In this document: positions 10,111 to 22,596 of the stretch, in pieces
Layout: every line of letters starts with the position of its first letter
Position numbering within the stretch: position 1 is the stretch's first letter
From: Diatrype stigma
Taxonomy: Eukaryota > Ascomycota > Sordariomycetes > Xylariales > Diatrypaceae
NCBI GenBank assembly: GCA_022225965.2
Contig: JAKJXP020000078.1
Span: 124,001 to 188,000 of the forward strand
Length of the DNA: 64,000 nucleotides
Reading direction: 5' to 3'
Notes under the pieces: model-generated
Seen by the model: only the letters and a program-made list of their open reading frames with translations
Databases searched by the model: none
What the model was told of the DNA's origin: nothing
Translations under genes and position numbers: made by a program

Positions 10111-11318
10111 AGGGGCGAGGGGGAAAGGTGGTCTGGTCTGGTCTGGTCTGGTCTGAGGATGCAAGGAAGGAGTGCGGTTTCCATCTTCGATTCTAGAATG
10201 AACGAACACACGACAAGTCGATGACTGGATGGGTCAGAGACTTGGAGGGAGGCTAGGCTATCATGTCAGGGCCGACGATGAGATCGAGCCGTAGTAAAGA
10301 ACCGCACTACCGGACTTCTTACTTTACGGCAAGAGCTACGGTATACATATCAATAAATACCTCTGACTCTAGATTTCGCATACTCAAGAAACAACGAGCC
10401 ACAACCTGTAGAATGCAGCCAAGAATAGCGTGTCAAACCCGTTCCTGTCATCCTGGAGTAAACCTACTGATTAAATTAGCCTATGAGTCGATCTCGTACA
10501 ACATTCCTGCGATACAGAAACCTTCCCATAGACTGTTCGTTCCATCGTTACTTAAGACACGCTGACTAGGTACACCACTACAGCTAGGATGGTGGATGAG
10601 TTCCCTTATGAATCCTGACTATCACTCAGTCATTGCTAATCGATTGAGCAGTACGTAGTAGTTCACAGGGACTACAATCGGACCATACGTTTTCGAAAAA
10701 ACAAGATTGTAGATATATAGATGACAATGCTGACCCTCCCTCCGCTGTTCTTGAAACAGATGATATTCGACACTTGGAAAGAACAAACAAGAAAATTAAC
10801 AGTCAATCAAGGCCCTGTCTGTCGGCTAATACTAAGCCTTCTGTGGTGGTGATGATTTTTCGGGGATTGCTGCTGCATGCCTATATACAGCATTCGTACA
10901 TGAACAAAAACATGTTAGGAATCCTCCAACACTACTTCGTTCTTACTACAAATACTACTCCTCCAATTCTCTATCGGATACCCTTGATGACAGAGATTGT
11001 CGGCGGATCCGATGTGCTGATAGGTAGGTATGCTCTCGTCTTCGTCGTTCGCCGCTACCGCCGCCCGTCGCCTCCGCCGCTGCCGCCATCGCCGCGGCTT
11101 AGTAAGATACCCGCTGGATGAACATATCAAATGACAACAATAATAGAATAACTCCACCATTTCGCGCCAGTTCCATGCTCCGTAATCCAATGAACCTTCG
11201 GCGAGTCCTCATGCGTTCTCGCCCCGTGTCCCGTTCGTTGTTATTCGGTCAATTCGGAAGGTGCTGTTATGGGCAACATTCCGAAGTGTCCGTTTCGTTC
11301 CTATGCCACACAGGTCCA
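10111..11318. other. Intergenic between convergent genes, with a GGTCT repeat
   Basis: A (GGTCT)n tract of about 30 bp lies at 10127-10156 in the UMP1 3' UTR region. No gene is supported in the rest. Confidence 0.5.
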
Positions 11319-12277
11319 TCATAAGATGACACAGCAGCCGCTGCGGCCGCCGTGGTGACTAGACTCCTTGACCTTCTTGGCCGCTTCCTCTTCGTCTATT
11401 ATGTCCTGAGGCTTGACGGTCATGTGCACAACGTTTCTCGAAGTATTGCTGAATTGGTAATCTAGATTGAGGGGATACATTTGTTAGCATCAAATGCCAT
11501 CCCATCACGAGGAATAGATCGGACGATCAAATTGGGAGGGGCTGGGAATGGATGGAAGGGAGGGACGGAGGGAAACTCACGGTTAAGGGGCATTCTATCC
11601 TCTAACATCCGACCGAAGTGGATCAACCGGATCGCGCTCGGCTCTCTGGGCGGCTGGTCCCACTCCTTCCGCCAGTCCCGCAGTATGAGCTCCTTCAGCG
11701 TGTAGACGGTGATGCTGGATGGGTCTGTCTTGCCCTCCTCCGTCTTGCCGGTCACCGTGACGTTCCGCTTTGTGAGGTACTTCTCGTCGATCCGGAACGG
11801 GTGTCTAGCGCCTGTGGTTAGGAGCAGCATAATCTCAACGGAGATGTCTGAAGCTGCGGCGTCAGATGAGTCGGCATCAGCGGCAGTGGCAGCAGGCTCT
11901 ATGGTTAAATCTGCGTTCTCGGCGGTGGTCGTCGCGGCGGTAGTAGTGATAGTAGCGGGAGCTTTGTCCTGGGCTTTTCCCGACGGGTCGTCCTCGGCCT
12001 TGTCCTCGGCCTTGCTCTGGCCTTCATGTTCTCCACTATTCGACAGTGCGCCGAGGGCGGGACTGGGTATCGCGGCAGCCGGGAGCTCCGCATCGTTGCG
12101 CTGCGGCGACGAAGGCGACAGGGACGGCGAAGCGGGTGGGCCGTCGGGATTGGCAGGCTTGGGCTGGATACTAGATAGGTCCTCCATCTCTACGTCGCCA
12201 GCGGGTTGGTGTATTGACAATTGCTCTTCCTTGGGTCCTTGGTCGCCACCTGCCGAAGGGCCAGCCGTCTCTGCCAT
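11319..12277 (-). CDS. Prenylated ubiquitin-fold protein (Rad60-SLD_2/UBL3-like)
   Basis: Two exons, 12277-11581 and 11461-11319, join across a 119-nt intron (GTGAGT...CTAG) to give 279 aa. Residues 1-160 are a disordered, acidic, Thr/Ala-rich tail. The C-terminal third is a ubiquitin-like fold: EIMLLLTTGARHPFRIDEKY, YTLKELILRDWRKEW, IRLIHFGRMLEDRMPL, then after the junction HYQFSNTSRNVVHMTVKPQ. The protein ends GCCVIL, a CaaX-type prenylation signal with an adjacent Cys. This is the arrangement of UBL3/membrane-anchored ubiquitin-fold proteins, which in other eukaryotes act in protein sorting at membranes. I chose the ATG at 12277 (MAETAGPS) over 12331 because the 18 extra upstream residues do not look like family sequence; this choice is uncertain. 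Confidence 0.85.
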
Positions 12278-14954
12278 TATTGTCTGTCGGAATCGAATCG
12301 ACGCAGGTTGAGGAGACACGGAATGTCTCAATTCGGAAGTTCACTGCGAGGCGATAAGCAGCGATGAGATTGGCGTGCCGTATCGGAGAAAACAAATACA
12401 GCGGCGGGTGGGCAAATTGTAACTAGGCGAACGAAAGGCCGAACAAGAATTTGTTCTATGTCTATGTGTCGGGACTCAGGTTCGGCTAAGTGAAGCCGTA
12501 TAACGGTAATAGAGTAGTGGTGGTGATTGGCAATCGCAACTGGGACGCTGTCCTTGTTGTTCGGTGGACCATGGACTTTCACTAGGCTCTACCTAGGTGC
12601 AGGTGTAGGTCGGTTTGAAAGACTATCACTAACGAACGAAGACGCAATGCGAATGAACCGGGGATGCGGATGCGGATGCGGATGCGAATAGAAATGGAAA
12701 TGGGAATGGGAATCGTGTAGAGTGAACAAATGAGAAGAGCGATCGAACAAAATGTTAACGACGATAATTCTGGTTTTGTTGATCGTGACAAGCCGGGCGA
12801 TATTGGCCGGCTCTAGGTGGGTTAGGGGGAAGAAAGGTCGGGATAGGTCGTCTGGTGGTGGTGGTTTATTATTAGTGAGTTTTATTGGATTGAGTTCGGT
12901 CGATGAACAGGGCTGAACTCTGACTGATAGTGATGGTGGTGATGTTCTTTGGCGTTATTAGTGGTCTTCAGTGGTTAGTGGTCAGTGATCAGTGGTCGGT
13001 GGTTGCTGTGGTGGACCGTGGCAGCTGCATGGAACACCGAAGTTGGTTTTGATGGCTTCCTTGGATTCAAGGACAGGCAGAAGTGGATTCGGGTCGACTT
13101 GGTTAGATAGGTACCTAGGTACGTATGTGTGTATGTATGTATGTACCTAGGCTGCTAGGCAAGCCGATAGGTACCTCAGGGTGGAGACGGGACTCGCTGC
13201 ACACTGCTCGCTGCACACTGCAAGCTGCACCCTTGTTCCCCATGGTTTAGCGACAACCAACTGCTGTTGCTGCTAGTTACTGCTGCTGCTACCGCTGGCT
13301 GCATGTGTTACCTGCACAACCGGTAGCCCAGTAACAGCCTGGAGCATTGGATATCTAGCTGATCTAGGTACATACAAGACATATACCTATGCATACCTCT
13401 TTACCTCACGCTTCTTACAAAGATTCCAAATCACGCAGTCTGGCTTATTTCTTGGGGTTGGGAATCAGACAGCACTGCCACAGTTGATCCCAAACCTCCT
13501 GCATTGCAAGGTTGCAGCTGTGTATGTCCAGAGCTACCGTGTGCCATGTAACTCGTGTCATGTGGCATCGCGGCAGTAACGCTCAATACCCGGCAGGCCT
13601 GCCCAGTGCCCAGGGACAACTTCTCCAACATGTCCTGTCCTGGGGTGCCTGTCCTGGGGTTACAACGCCAACTGGAAAAAGCAGAAACTCAAGAAGAAAG
13701 CCCCTTTATTATTTATTAGGGGCGATTGTCGAATGGCCATCTTGTTAGTTAGGCCCGAACTTATGCAGACATTAGTGAGCGGGACAGCGGGAACAGCCTC
13801 GACTCTCGACGCAATCAATCACATCGAATCGCTAACTAGATCCAGATCAAACAATTACAGGTCCAGGCTATCCCGGTGAATGCCGAGTGGTGACCGGTCA
13901 AGAGCACTACTGGTAGAAGCGTCTTCGGATACTCTCCCCTGCCTACTCAGTCCACCTACAGCTGTATGAAATGTCCGAGGCCCTATGTTCTCCAAGAGTC
14001 ATATACTATGCCCATGTATTAGCCCATATTGTTGAATGAAACGGTTCTCTTATCGCCTGGCTGCCTTTTGGAGTACGGGAAGTGGCCAGTATCACATAGA
14101 GCTCCGATGAAGCAGGTCCTCTGGTGGTCCTTCTTGAATCTTCGCCACTCAAGCTGCCACCCGCTAATTCGTACTGCAGGCCTATGATACTTAATATATC
14201 ACCCCTGAGTGACAAAGTCGGGTATATCGTTTAGATTCAACCTGATATCTTGTCACAACCCAATTCTGGAGCGGTCTGTTATCACTCTTTCCCGATACTA
14301 TTTCTAGAAGACATACCATGGTTCTAGGCCGGACGCTACCGGGCCGGCGGATCCGGCCTGCGGTAAATGGCATGCCGGTAGAGCGCCATGTTAGCTGACT
14401 GTTCAGGTTCTATCGTTGTGCTACATCGTTTGCTGTACGCGGACTGGTACCTGAAGATTTTGAGCTTCGCCATAGTCGACCTGCCGTGATAATCAGTTCT
14501 ATGGCCCATGAGACCTCCGGTGTGAGTGGTTACCGTTAGGGTCATGAAATCAAGATGCGATGCCTGAATGATCAATTGGCCTAGTCCGAGCATTCTGTTG
14601 GCCTCTAAACAGATGATGTCTATAAAAGAAGGTTGAATTACTGACTGAGAGAAGCCCCTGGAAAACTGTAAAGGTCTTGCCCCTTAACTTTTCGATACCC
14701 CTTTATCGAGCCCTCCTAACGTCGCATCATGTCACATCAGTGCTAGGCGTGTTATCTCCGAATTTGTAATCAGTATCCCACCATTGGTCATCATTCATTT
14801 GCTGGGTGAACTACACACCGTTCTCATTATTCTAAAGATTGAAGGCTACGAACAAATTTACCATTCTTGGAGATGATAGAATAGGGGTAGGGAGAAGAAA
14901 GGAGAGGGAAAAAAAGGAAAGAACTCTTTGGATCACATTGCAGGAAGCACTGTC
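12278..14954. other. Intergenic, 2.7 kb, with microsatellites
   Basis: A (GATGCG)4 tract lies at 12663-12686, TACCTAGGT motifs at 12590-12598 and 13112-13121, and a GTAT-rich run at 13123-13145. Poly-trinucleotide CTG/GCT stretches occur near 13260-13300. The short frames have no domain or splice support. Confidence 0.5.
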
Positions 14955-17900
14955 TCAGTCAGAGTCCGTATCTTCCTTCTTCTTCGAAGACTTCTTCTCA
15001 GCTTTGTGCTTCTTTCTGGAAGACTTCCCACCCTTGCTGCTGCTGCTGCTCTTCGCTCCTTTGGCCGCTTTGCCCTTGCTCGACTTCTTCTTTTTCACCT
15101 TGTCAGAATCATCAGAGCTTTCTGAATCGCTTTCCGACCCTGCAGAATTGCTGTCGTCCTCCCCCTCGTCGTCCTCCTCCTCTTCCGAGCTGCTATCCGA
15201 AAAACCTCTGAACGCGAGATCGTTGGAAGGAGAGAATTTCGTTGCTCGCATGAAGTCCCGCTTTGCCACCATGTCTTCGTCCGCTCCGTGCGTGTGGAGC
15301 AAATACTCGTTGAACTGCATAGATGCGTTGGCGACAACCTTGAAAAGCTTCTTGGTCACAACAGGATTCTGCGGTCCGCTGGGGCGCTTTGCGTGAAACT
15401 CGGCTAGGGCGAGGACAGTCTGGAAGGTGTTGCGAATCTGCCGGCCGTTCCAACTGAGCGGCTTGTAGTTGTCCTTGGCCCAGTCAATTATCCCCTTTTC
15501 CGAGTCCTTATACTGGAATGGGACCAGTCCATTCTTCTCGCGGTCGATATTGATGTCGCCCACCCGCTCAAAGTTTTGTTTGAAGATCTTTTGCGTTTGC
15601 TTCTTCGTCAGTTTGGGATAGTACAGCATTAGGTGCAGTCGTGACCGGAACGCATCATCGAGAGCTCCTACTCGATTCGTAGTGAGGAACAGGATACCCG
15701 AGTAGTACTCGAGAATGCGCAGGAATACTTAGATACTGTTAGCATTCAGGGTCGTAAGGGATTGAGCTAGTATCTGGTCTATGATATAGTTTACCTGATA
15801 CCATTCCATTTCGCTGTATGTCCCTCTGCTGTTCAAGGTCAGCTGAATAAGTCGCGCAAATAGGAGTATGATACTCACATCACGTTTCGCAAGAAAAACA
15901 TCCGCCTCGTCAAGCAAAAGCACACAACCCCATCTGTGTGCTAGCTTGAAGTGGCTTTCCATATTTCTTTCTACATCTTCCGGTAGATAGCCGATATCAC
16001 CTGATGGCACAACGAACTTTAGTCTACCTATACGTGAGAGCACCTGCTCCCCTAGGGGGTAAGGGGCTCGTTTGGGCTTCCACTTACCACAGGTTATGGG
16101 GTAAAGTGGCTTGTTCGTATGGGCAGCAACACATTCTATAAGGAGTTGTAGTTGTCAATATGTACCGATACCCTAGTCCAATGGATATACTGACCCGCCG
16201 TAGAAGTCTTGCCTACCCCTGGAACGCCATGCAAAAGGATTATACATCCCCTCCCTTGACAAGTTAATCAGCATCAACGACAAAATGCGATAAAAATCTG
16301 GGTTACCAACTCACCCTTTCCCTGAATCAAGTCCATCCCAAACTTGGTGTCTTTGTTAGCATATAGCTCCTGCGTATGAGTCTGCGTATGAGTCTCGACC
16401 ATCGCTTGGACTAATTCCCGGTGTCCAGTTGGCAGGACTAGCTTGTCCCACTCATTGTTTTGTTGGACCGGTCCAAGTTGGTTGAGGTCCAGGAGAACTA
16501 CGCACATCGACATGTTAGTAAGTCACTATATGGGTGAATATCGAAGATAGTCGTAATTACCCCATTTCCTGTTCCTTAAGGCGAACGCCGGTACCGACCC
16601 AGGTAACAGCCTGATGAGATCCTTACTCGCCATCAGCTTCCTGAAATGTTCCAGACCTTCCTCACCTCTCTGCTTCAAGTTCTCGTATTCTTCGAGCACA
16701 AGCTTAACTTCAGACTCAATCTTGCCTCGCTGTTCTTTCTGGGAGTCATAGTACAGATCTGTACAAGCACCCCAAGACCACTTGAAACCAGGGTCCCCGT
16801 AAATCTCACCAACCTGGTCTGGGTCGCTCGTTAGCCAGAGACTCGTAGGTGATCTGAACGCTGGGATCTCAATAGATCCTTTCTTCGTCTCGGATCCACC
16901 TTCAAAGGCTAGTCTCAGATCCACGACTACCGGACTATTGATCTAAAGCTATCATGTCAGATTTGCGGATCGTTATGTTATGTAGATGGCGGGCAATAAG
17001 ACCTGCCTCTTCTCGAGTGCCCCCAACAGTGAGTCCTTCGTGCTGTAAATGAGAAATTCTTGTGCATCTAAGGAACCTCTCACCACGGTCATGGAACTTG
17101 TCTTCTGCTAAGTAGCGAGTGGGGTATGCTTGAAGACTTCGGATTTCTACTTCTCCTTCAAAAGGTCTAAAGTTGAAGACTTCTGCGACTGTTCCATAAT
17201 CCAGTCCGTGGAAGTCGATATAGAAGCAGTACACGTATAGATGTGCGTAGCTGTCCCTAACCTTGCTTGGAACAGTGGTAGGCTGTATGAAAGTATCAGA
17301 GATCCCCTGATCTTCAGTCACATGCCCTGTCCGTAAGGATACAGGGATTGTGGATCTTTCTAACCCCTTTGGATAAAACGTCGAAGCCAGGGTTCTTTGC
17401 AAAGGCAATCCTTCCGTAGTAGCCACCACCCGATATGCCTGAGGCGTGTGCCGTCGTATTGGTGAGTGTTTATCCCCGTCACGAGGGAAGTATACTTCAT
17501 TTGCAGCTTCGCGGAGCGGACAGCATATGGTATCATTGAAGCCAAACAACATCCAGAGGTTTTCGAAGGATACATGTTGCTCTTTCCCCTGGCGATAACG
17601 TTCAAAAAGTTGGATCTGCTCATCCAGGTACTCATCGACGAAGTCGACAAATGCCTGGAAGTGAAGAAGAGCTATGGGCTGATCGAAGATCTGAACATCG
17701 ACCTCATCATTTGCCACGGATGCGAAAGGAAGTGCTTCACTTTCGTCGCGGTTTGTTGTCGCCTGTTGGCTCTCATCCTGGTTCTCTTGGGATATCCAAG
17801 ACTTATCCGTGCCATCAATCGACATCCGCCTGAAAAAATCACGTTAGTAACTATAGGGGTCATGGTGACGCTAAAACAGACCCATAAGCCCTTTTCAACT

Positions 17901-18885
17901 TCTTGAGCTGTTCCCTGACAGGACCGAGGTTCCGAAGCACTGGTCGAAAAGGCTTCATGAACCGGAGAATATGGTCAGAATCCACTGCAATATCCCACTG
18001 TTTCGCAAAGAATGTAGCAATAGCTTCCGACGAAACACCGAATTGCACAATGTCGATGTCGGCTGCTTTTGGTGGCTCTAGGTCTGCTTCTTTCCGTGGC
18101 TTTGTTCCGTCGTCCAGTTTCTTATAGTAAAGTACCCGGATAAGGTGTTGAGTGTCATGGTCACACACGAAAGTGCCTTTCTCGGTTTCCCTGAACACCT
18201 CAGGAAATGAACCGTCTTCATTCAGGTAGAACGTGGCGTGGAAAAATTTCACGGAAACCTCAATCGCTTTGTCACCCTTGGGTTGCTGTATGGTTGGTGT
18301 TGTTGGAGGCTTTCCGCCAATTTTGGAGGTTCCTGTCGTTCCCAATCGAGTTTCCACTTTGCCGATACGATCATTCATGACTCTCATATAAGTCAACAGT
18401 TCCCCTAAAAAATGATCGTCCCGGGTCTGTCGTTTCTCGTATACCTTAAAAATATTATTCAAATGGATTTTGGCAGCAGACTCTTGGGGACTCCAGTTAC
18501 GAGCTGTCAATTCGCCCAAGTCTGTATCCAAATCTGGGCTGTCATCTGAACGGACTTCATCGCCTAGATCTTTCTTCCCAGACCCGATGGCAGTTTCTTG
18601 TTCCCCCTTTGTCCCCCGGGCGCTTGGTGGCTTCGCATTGGGTTCAGAGGTTTCTGCTTCGCCCGTCACTGGCTTGTCGGAGTTGTGTACCGTGTGGTGC
18701 TTTGGGGCTGACGACCGTGACGTCACCTCAGAGACTCCTACGCTTGGAGCGGTCCCCATGCTGCGTTGATCGCTTGTGCTATATGATGATGTAGGGCCTG
18801 GTACAGCGTTAGTAATGATGGGTAGTATTCGTCTATAGTCCACTGTCATGTGGAGTAGGGACATACTTCTTTCTTCCTCCGTCAT
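14955..18885 (-). CDS. AAA-family ATPase with N-terminal DUF7025-type region
   Basis: Nine exons: 18885-17882, 17829-17007, 16942-16561, 16497-16315, 16254-16195, 16135-16088, 16000-15879, 15825-15795 and 15727-14955. They sum to 3,426 nt, exactly 1,141 aa plus stop, so all phases agree. The middle (about 300-650) resembles the DUF7025 region found before the ATPase in fungal proteins. The AAA core has Walker A GVPGVGKT (807-814), Walker B CVLLLDEADVF (Asp864, Glu865), RDIQRNGMVS, and a sensor-like ILFLTTNRVGALDDAFRSR. The last 80 residues are acidic Ser/Glu runs followed by Lys/Ser repeats. Substrate is unknown. The intron at 17006-16943 starts GC rather than GT. The gene faces the DUF7708 gene across 1.1 kb. 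Confidence 0.85.
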
Positions 18886-19986
18886 TTTGTTCTAGCACGC
18901 CTAAGTGTAAGCGGATAGATGACCAGAAAGTACGATATACGTCGGCATGAAATTATGAATAAGGAACAAGGGTTCATAAGACGATATACTTACTTGGAAA
19001 TGGAGCTTATCACTCAGTAGGCCCCCGATGCCAAGCGGTACACAACCTTTCGCGATTGCCTAGAAACCCTGTTTTAGACGTCCTTGAGGCTGCGTGTAGC
19101 ATGCAAGTATTGTCAAGGGCTACGTGGTATGGTAGGGACAGAAAAAAGGAAAAAGACCTTCAAAGTATCAATTGCTATGTGGACTTGTAAAACTAACTAA
19201 AGCGTTCGTTGGAAAGGGCGAGAGGCAACACTACGGACTTCCACAATAAAGGGTACATGCAATGTAACAGATCATGACCAACTCCTTATGCAGTTGGTAG
19301 ATGGTGAGTGCCGTGCAGGACCGTAAAAGATGTTAGCTAGGACTACCCCCCCCCCCCTTGAAATATTACTCCATATAGATACTAGCCTGTAGTAACACCA
19401 TTCTACAGCAGTCATAGAGATACACAGTAGTTTTATTAAATCACTTTTGCTGCCTGACCATGAAGAAAGTTTGAAACCAGAACTGGCATGATGGTGTCTA
19501 CATGAATAGATGTTACTGCCATGACGACAAGGTTTGGAAAGAGGACATAGAGACATAGAGACAGGGGTTTTATGATTGGAGCCTAGAGGCTAGAGCACCC
19601 AATAGTTGGAAGAACCACGCAACTGTGGGAGAGGTTGGGAACCAGCTGTTTACCTCGGTGGCTTATGGGCAGCTTACAAGGTTTCCGATAGGCTAATTCA
19701 ATGCAGCAGCAACATAAATGCGACATTCCCATGTCATGAAGTGGGGTCTAGGCACTTCAAGAACGCACTGCCTGCCATCACCTGCCCGCACGTTCGAATC
19801 GGGGAAAGGTTGGACGGGAGGCCCTCTTATGAACATGCGAAGCTCACAGCCCCATTGTATTGTGCTATAGACAATCAGTAGACTTATTTCCTGGCTATAT
19901 TAGATCTCCCTTTGCTAACTTTCCATAGCATAGCAGATGGTTACTCACTGTCTACAGATCAGATTTATTGTGTCTTGGTCGCTATC
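18886..19986. promoter_or_regulatory. Shared divergent promoter region of the AAA and DUF7708 genes
   Basis: A 1.1-kb spacer between two divergent start codons. It includes a run of 12 C at 19346-19357. A frame at 19606-19881 has no family features. The segment 19912-19986 is open in frame with the DUF7708 gene, but its codons look unlike protein, and a TCTACAG at 19952-19958 could be the end of a 5' UTR intron. Confidence 0.4.
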
Positions 19987-22399
19987 ATGGATCCTCCCAG
20001 CCCGGCAGTCTTGCGCCGAAGGCTTCTCACGAATTCTGCAGCGGAGTTCGTCGAAAAGGGTGCCAATATAGAAGCAATATTGAAGCTAGAGGATTCTCCT
20101 GAAGCAACCCTGGACTTGCCAGATGCGGAGTTTATGCCTGAGCTAGATAAGTTCGTTCATAAAGGGGTTGTCTTTGAGTAAGTATTGAATTACTATTATG
20201 ACATGCCTGATTCAACAGTTTAATCATATAACTCAGTTCTACGAGGTGTTATGAGAAATCCCGGGAGATCACGGCGAAATTCCGTCCGACACTGACAAAA
20301 TTTGGTGTCATCCTCAAAGAACGAAAGGTGGACACACAACTTGATATAAGGATTGAAGACCCCAATGACTTCACCATGGATTACGTTTTCGGGATTACCA
20401 GGAGGATTAGTGAGGGTGGCAATGTTACTGCCAAGACAAGGTCATGCAAGAACTTCATTCAAAAATGCTACCGAAAAGTAGAAGACAACAGGAACGTCAT
20501 CGGAGGCATACTTGGTATGCTTCCTAACGACACCTATGGTTCTATGATATCAGGGGGCTTCACATTGATAATGGCTGTAAGTCTATCGACGAGCTTCATG
20601 AAAGTATCGGAGAAAGTGTAGTTTGACTTACCTCTTTGGTAGGCAGTGGAAAAGCACGCCGAGCAACGAGAGAGAATTCACAGTATTCTCGCTGAGATTC
20701 CCGAGAAGGTAGGGACGATTCGACGCTTGTCTGAAATACACCACGCCTCTGCCTCATTGCACTGTTGTACAGATGCTGTTGTGGTTGCCATCTTCGTTGC
20801 TTTGACAAGTATCATGGAAGACCTTACCAAGACATGGAAAAGTAAGTCAACTTCGAATCCTCCCGGGAATCAATCGACTGACTCTCTGTAGTCAAGTTAA
20901 CTGAGAACTTCTCAAGGCTGAAGAAAGGTCTTGGGTTTGTCTCGCAAAGCAGGCGGGGCAACCAAAAACTCAAGGTTGATGGTAGTGGCGGGCTGCATAG
21001 CACGGTCGAAGCAGATAATGAAGATGCCCATGAACAGAGCATGACTGTGACCGATGCTTTAGATGAACTACAAAGCCGAATCGATTCCTTCCAAACGGAG
21101 GTAGACATCTGTGCCCAAGAAAGGCTTGGCAGAGTCGAAGCGGGAATTGGTGATGTGAAGAAAGGCTTGGTCTTCATGTCAAAGCAAGCTGCATGTGAGT
21201 ACGCAAGTCTTCATCCAATCTTAACTCTACATTTGTCGTGTAGGAAGGCTAAGTAAGACAGGGGTTGAGGCAATGGTGAATGAGTCCAGAAGCAGATTTG
21301 AAGAAAACATCACAGAAGATAAGCGGGGCGAATTGTTTCTGCTTTTCAGTGATGCTTTATATCGGTTCTTTACTAGCACCCCGAACTTCAACTCGAGAAC
21401 GGGCGAGGGTAGGATTCCCCAGCTTGTATTGGTGATACTCCTAATACTGATAAAAGGTATGCAGTTGATTACGAACAAGCGAGGCTCCTCCAGCAAAAAA
21501 AGGAAGTAGCTTCCATCCGTTCCCGGCAAAAGACCAATGGCAGCATATCAACGAAATGGTCCAAGAGGCTCAAAGGCATTGGTATCTGCGACCCGGCGAG
21601 TGATATAAAGGACTGCCTCGAGCATTTGGAAAAGCTTGACCATGACGACAAGAATATTTCTCAATATATCCTACACTCAGAGGAGCTCAACTCCTGGCTG
21701 AAGGAGGCACAATCAAACGTAATCGAGATCAATCTCCATACACCACCGTCCTCCCTAAGCAACCCACTTTCATTCAACAGCGCTCTATTCGCGGAGACAC
21801 TTCGAAGCACGAACCAGTTTCCCGTGCTTGCTTTCTTCTCCATGCACAGAAATAATGAGTCTATATCTCAGGAGGTCTCAGGCCCGGTGGCCCTTGTCCG
21901 CAGCCTGAACGGCCAGCTTCTCAAATTCATAGCGGCTCATCGACCCTCAGTAGATCTCTCGGCACTGAAAGATCAGGGGCTCTTCTTGGAAGCAAAGAAG
22001 AGTCTCAGACATGGGCTACGACTACTGAAGGGGCTGATTCTCTCTCTTCCCGAAAACGATGCCCTTTTCCTCATCATTGACACTCTCTCCTGGCTCACCG
22101 GAACCGAGTGCGATCAAGACAAAGTCTTCAAGAAGCTAGGAAAGATCGTTGAGGAAACGGAAAACGTAGTCCTCAAGATCATGGTCACCGGCACACTTCC
22201 TGGCTCTTACGCAAAAAGCATTGCGGATATATCGCTTTTTGTACATGATGTGAGTAGTGGGTTTGGTGGCATTGATATTGCAGAGAGTGGTGGCCAAATA
22301 TATAAGCGAATCAAGGGTCGGCATGTGAAGCAAGGAATTGGAGATGCTGCCACTATGACCGAGGATGACGATGGAGAAGAAGACAGTGACGAGGATTGA
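19987..22399 (+). CDS. DUF7708 protein with STAND-like C-terminal domain lacking a clear P-loop
   Basis: Six exons (19987-20177, 20237-20576, 20643-20841, 20892-21194, 21262-21408, 21465-22399) sum to 2,115 nt, 704 aa. Five introns of 50-67 nt have GT donors and AG ends. Residues 45-230 resemble the helical DUF7708 region found at the N-terminus of fungal NACHT/STAND proteins (EQRERIHSILAEIPEKVGTI, then LHCCTDAVVVAIFVAL). A coiled linker follows. The C-terminal half has alternating alpha/beta pattern with VIEINLH, FPVLAFFSMH and a Walker-B-like DALFLIIDTLSWLTG, but I find no GxxxxGK[ST]. The protein ends in an acidic tail (EDDDGEEDSDED). Related fungal proteins are suspected in incompatibility or immunity; that role is inference. 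Junction 21194/21262 is the least certain because an earlier AG would create a stop. Confidence 0.75.
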
Positions 22400-22596
22400 T
22401 ACACTGGGGTATGATTTATGAATGAAACAGACATTGGCTATTGAGACTTCAACAATGCTATTTTCTGGTACATCAAATATTCGACGTAAAACTTTACGGA
22501 AAACGTCTATCAGAATTAATCTGGTTACGAACACATACCCTTGTATCCCAGTTCTAGTTCTATCGTAGATCTAATAGTTTATAGACGAATGACCAT

